Shown: positions 33,268 through 35,449 of the stretch, piece after piece | Layout of the letters: each line of letters starts with the position of its first letter | How positions within the stretch are numbered: the first letter of the stretch is position 1 | The notes under the pieces: model-generated | Seen by the model: only the letters and a program-made list of their open reading frames with translations | The model's database searches: none | What the model was told of the DNA's origin: nothing | Translations under genes and position numbers: made by a program | DNA from: Opitutia bacterium | GTDB lineage: Bacteria > Verrucomicrobiota > Verrucomicrobiia > Opitutales > UBA953 | Direction of reading: 5' to 3' | Assembly (NCBI GenBank): GCA_947378905.1 | Contig: CANCLV010000008.1 | Span: 1-35,449, forward strand | DNA: 35,449 nucleotides

Positions 33268-34362
33268 TTGGGTCGGAATGTGTTTCCTATACCTCAAGAC
33301 TTTCGATCACAGTGCCTACTCCTAAACGGCTTATCCCAAGTTGGACCAGTTACAGTTCGACGTTTACGAGAAAGTTTTGGGAACGACTTACACGCGGCTT
33401 TATCAGCTCCTGCCAACGAATTACGAAAAGTTAAAGGACTGACCGAGCCCACCATTCGCTCACTACAGGATAAAAATTTTGATTGGGTAAAGGAGTTAAG
33501 CGAAATCGAAAAACAGGGTTTTAAAATTATCGATGAAACTTCGACAGACTGGCCACAGTCCTTACAACAATTATGGGACCCTCCTCTCGTTCTCTACGTG
33601 GATGGTCACGCCCTACCGAATGAAAAATCAGTTGCGATCATTGGATCAAGGCACTGTTCACCCTACGGAACTTATTTAGCACATCACTTCGCCCAGGAAT
33701 TAGCTAAACTCGGTTGGTGGATTGTGAGTGGAATGGCTCGTGGCATTGATTTTGCTGCACATGAAGGCGCATTAAGCGTCGATGGAAAAACAGCCGCTAT
33801 CTTAGGTCACGGAATTAATCTTACTTATCCACCTGAAGCACTTTCTCTTCGTAGAAAAATTTGTCAGAGTGGATGTATTATTTCGGAGTTTCCATTGGGC
33901 AGGCCTGCCGATCGCCAAAGTTTTCCGCAACGTAACCGGTTAGTTGCGGGACTGGTTAAAGCGGTCATCATTATTGAAACTGACATGAATGGAGGCAGTA
34001 TGATTACAGCAAGATTTGCGGGTGATTTAGGTAAAACACTTTTAGCAGTACCTGGGCGAATCGACAGCCCAACAAGTCGCGGTTGCCATCATTTAATACG
34101 TGAAGGAGCGACTCTCGTGAGTTCACTCGATGATATTTTATCGGAAATCGGCGAACAGCGCGGACAGCTACAAATCCCTTTCGAACAAATGAATCCAGCA
34201 GACAGTCATTGGCTAAAACATTTCAAAGGAGGAACCATTCATGATGCGGAATCACTTTCCGAGGTGGAAAATTGTTCACTCGCAGATGCCGCTAGTGCGC
34301 TCACACTTTTAGAAATACAAGGTAAACTCAAACGTCGCAGCGATGGACGCCACGAACGATGA
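33268..34362 (+). CDS. dprA: DNA-processing protein DprA (Smf)
   Basis: Loads RecA on incoming single-stranded DNA during natural transformation. The 364 residues comprise an N-terminal helix-hairpin-helix region (about 15-70), the Rossmann-like core (about 105-310) and a C-terminal winged-helix domain (about 315-364). Core motifs are IIGSRHCSPYG, SGMARGIDFAAHEGAL, GHGINLTYPPE, FPQRNRLVAGL and MNGGSMITARFAGDLGK. The start is uncertain: a TTG at 33268 or a GTG at 33280 are the only reasonable choices after the nnr stop. It ends 3 bp from the convergent sanA-like gene. Presence of dprA is compatible with competence but does not prove it. Confidence 0.95.
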   Translation: MGRNVFPIPQDFRSQCLLLNGLSQVGPVTVRRLRESFGNDLHAALSAPANELRKVKGLTEPTIRSLQDKNFDWVKELSEIEKQGFKIIDETSTDWPQSLQQLWDPPLVLYVDGHALPNEKSVAIIGSRHCSPYGTYLAHHFAQELAKLGWWIVSGMARGIDFAAHEGALSVDGKTAAILGHGINLTYPPEALSLRRKICQSGCIISEFPLGRPADRQSFPQRNRLVAGLVKAVIIIETDMNGGSMITARFAGDLGKTLLAVPGRIDSPTSRGCHHLIREGATLVSSLDDILSEIGEQRGQLQIPFEQMNPADSHWLKHFKGGTIHDAESLSEVENCSLADAASALTLLEIQGKLKRRSDGRHER

Positions 34363-34365
34363 CAC

Positions 34366-35010
34366 TTAGGGATAAACTTTGTAACCGTCTGCAATATCAA
34401 CTGTGGTAGTTATTTTAGAACCCATAAGCCAATCTATCACAGCCTTAGGTTTAGCTAAAAAATCTCTCACTAAATTATAATAGGCAAGGGGTTCGTGTCC
34501 AAAATCAGCACTGTACGACAAGGCCTTGTTTGGGATAGTTGAAATTCGATCTGTGAGCCAAAGCGCTCGGTCGCAGTGCCAACTTTGCGAAACGAAAATA
34601 ATTTTATCGTCCGGAAAAACAACGAGAACACGCTTAACAGAATCCAGTGTTCTCCATCCATAGGGATCTAAAACAATCGGAGTGGTCACACCCGCTTCAC
34701 GTAGTCGATCAGCCATCGCACGGGCTTGAGAGTTTAAACCAGATGTGACGACTAATTTAATTTTTCCAGTCCGACAAAGTTCTGCTGCAGCTTGGATTCT
34801 TAATCTAAAACACTCGCTCGGTTTTCCTGTCTTTTCATCGCGTTCATTTAATCCCAATAAAACCAAAACCGAATCTTGAGGAATTTGTTCTGGGGTAACT
34901 CTTAAATCTCGGCCCCAACCCGCTGACCATAGCCAAAGATTTGAGAAAATGAAAAAAGCCAACAGCAGTCCAGAGACCCAGAGGATCATCCTTCGAAGTA
35001 TCGGGGTCAT
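34366..35010 (-). CDS. SanA/YdcF-type membrane protein (DUF218 family)
   Basis: A 214-residue protein with an N-terminal membrane anchor (about residues 8-28, ILWVSGLLLAFFIFSNLWLW) and a periplasmic Rossmann-like DUF218 domain. It resembles SanA of enteric bacteria: FRLRIQAAAELCRTGKI, LVVTSG, LDPYGWRTLDSVKRV and VSQSWHCDRALWL correspond to SanA segments. SanA is linked to envelope barrier function and vancomycin tolerance; the biochemical activity is not settled. It is convergent with dprA, 3 bp apart, and divergent from the response regulator 149 bp away. No intrinsic terminator lies between it and dprA. Confidence 0.88.
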   Translation of the reverse strand: MTPILRRMILWVSGLLLAFFIFSNLWLWSAGWGRDLRVTPEQIPQDSVLVLLGLNERDEKTGKPSECFRLRIQAAAELCRTGKIKLVVTSGLNSQARAMADRLREAGVTTPIVLDPYGWRTLDSVKRVLVVFPDDKIIFVSQSWHCDRALWLTDRISTIPNKALSYSADFGHEPLAYYNLVRDFLAKPKAVIDWLMGSKITTTVDIADGYKVYP

Positions 35011-35159
35011 ATCCAGACACTAACCTAGAATTTAGGGTATAAAAGGGTAAAATTTGCGTTAGTTGCCTAAATTTAAGCAGAATCGGTTGCTAATAGTGGG
35101 TTTAATGACATTATAGGCCCAAGAGAGTTTCTGGCACAGTTTCTGCCTACTTTTACTCA
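35011..35159. promoter_or_regulatory. divergent intergenic region between sanA-like gene and response regulator
   Basis: AT-rich 149-bp gap. It contains a strong sigma-54 promoter match on the plus strand (listed separately) and short palindromic pieces (CCTA-GAATT-TAGG, and CCTAAATTTAAG). For the leftward gene no confident -35/-10 pair is seen. No small gene is apparent. Confidence 0.5.
35132..35146 (+). promoter_or_regulatory. candidate sigma-54 (-24/-12) promoter
   Basis: TGGCAC-AGTTT-CTGC matches the TGGCAC-N5-TTGC consensus at all but one position and keeps the essential GG and GC at the required spacing. With the GC at -12, transcription would start near 35158, only about 2 nt before the ATG at 35160. 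That makes a nearly leaderless mRNA and agrees with the lack of a Shine-Dalgarno motif. An upstream activator-binding palindrome was not recognised. Confidence 0.55.
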
Positions 35160-35449
35160 ATGAGTGCAACAACTAACAGTGCTAAAGTTCTAATCATAGA
35201 TGATGACAAGGACCTTCGCTATTCTCTTCGTCGCGCCTTGGCTGGACAAGGTCACAATGTTTTGGAGGCCGACAGTGGTGAATCAGGTGTCGCTTTAGCA
35301 AAACGCGAACAGCCCGATGTGATTCTCTTAGACAATCGCATGAGTGGAATCTCAGGGATCGAAACCTTGCAGATGCTTCGTGGGGCGCAACCTCAAGCGA
35401 TGGTTATTTTAATGACTGCATTTGGAACAACCCAAACAGCCATCGAGGC
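35160..35449 (+). CDS. response regulator, NtrC-like (5' part only)
   Basis: The first 96 codons of a two-component response regulator; the rest lies beyond the window. The receiver domain shows the acidic pocket LIIDDDKD (residues 11-18), phospho-acceptor Asp58 in VILLDNRM, and the switch Thr86 in ILMTAFGT. The TAFGTTQTAIE stretch is typical of NtrC-family receivers that precede a sigma-54-activating AAA+ domain, but that domain is not visible. A sigma-54 promoter directly upstream would fit auto-activation. The ATG at 35160 begins a normal receiver N-terminus. Confidence 0.88.
   Translation, partial: MSATTNSAKVLIIDDDKDLRYSLRRALAGQGHNVLEADSGESGVALAKREQPDVILLDNRMSGISGIETLQMLRGAQPQAMVILMTAFGTTQTAIE

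Noticed and set aside
1..35449. CRISPR arrays, tRNA or rRNA genes, IS elements, toxin-antitoxin or phage genes
   Set aside because: Looked for repeats, terminal inverted repeats and cloverleaf patterns in all gaps; none seen. Gaps are short and neighbours are housekeeping genes.

Overview
The window looks like a piece of a chromosome from a member of the PVC superphylum, most likely Verrucomicrobiota near the Opitutia. This is inference from four clues. UvrA is a double-length, four-ABC-module protein, a form known from Chlamydia. The str, S10, spc and alpha clusters run as one block with no tuf, rpmD, infA, adk or rpmJ. uL2 has an atypical C-terminal loop. Shine-Dalgarno motifs are almost entirely absent. 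No rRNA or tRNA gene, CRISPR array, IS element or phage gene was found, and no stretch longer than 300 bases lacks a gene.

Left part (1-20156, all minus strand). Read in the direction of transcription, a 31-gene block runs rpsL-rpsG-fusA-rpsJ-rplC-rplD-rplW-rplB-rpsS-[secreted hypothetical]-rplV-rpsC-rplP-rpmC-rpsQ-rplN-rplX-rplE-rpsN-rpsH-rplF-rplR-rpsE-rplO-secY-map-rpsM-rpsK-rpsD-rpoA-rplQ. It ends at a strong intrinsic terminator (1779-1819). Beyond that lie a small membrane zinc-ribbon protein and guaA, whose 3' end is cut off by the window edge. The block encodes ribosomal proteins, elongation factor G, the RNA polymerase alpha subunit, the SecY channel and methionine aminopeptidase. 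The surprise is a signal-peptide-bearing 113-aa protein fitted tightly between rpsS and rplV.

Middle part (20157-34362, plus strand). A divergent promoter region separates the ribosomal block from a tightly packed run of genes: an exported TPR protein, SufE (Fe-S assembly), CtaA and CtaB (heme A synthesis for a haem-copper oxidase), 5-formyltetrahydrofolate cyclo-ligase, long UvrA (excision repair), PdxJ (vitamin B6), AcpS (acyl-carrier-protein activation), Nnr (NAD(P)HX repair) and DprA (DNA uptake and recombination). Several neighbours overlap or sit within 0-5 nt, so they are probably co-transcribed. The heme A pair implies an aerobic lifestyle, and DprA is compatible with natural transformation.

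Right edge (34366-35449). A SanA/YdcF-type membrane protein lies on the minus strand, convergent with dprA. Then the first 96 codons of an NtrC-like response regulator begin on the plus strand, preceded by a near-consensus sigma-54 promoter placed so close to the ATG that the transcript would be nearly leaderless.

I see no defence island or other large unknown system. The best leads are small: the secreted protein inside the S10 operon, the absence of Shine-Dalgarno sites together with an extended uS11, the Asp-to-Glu Walker B change in UvrA module 4, and the sigma-54/leaderless start.
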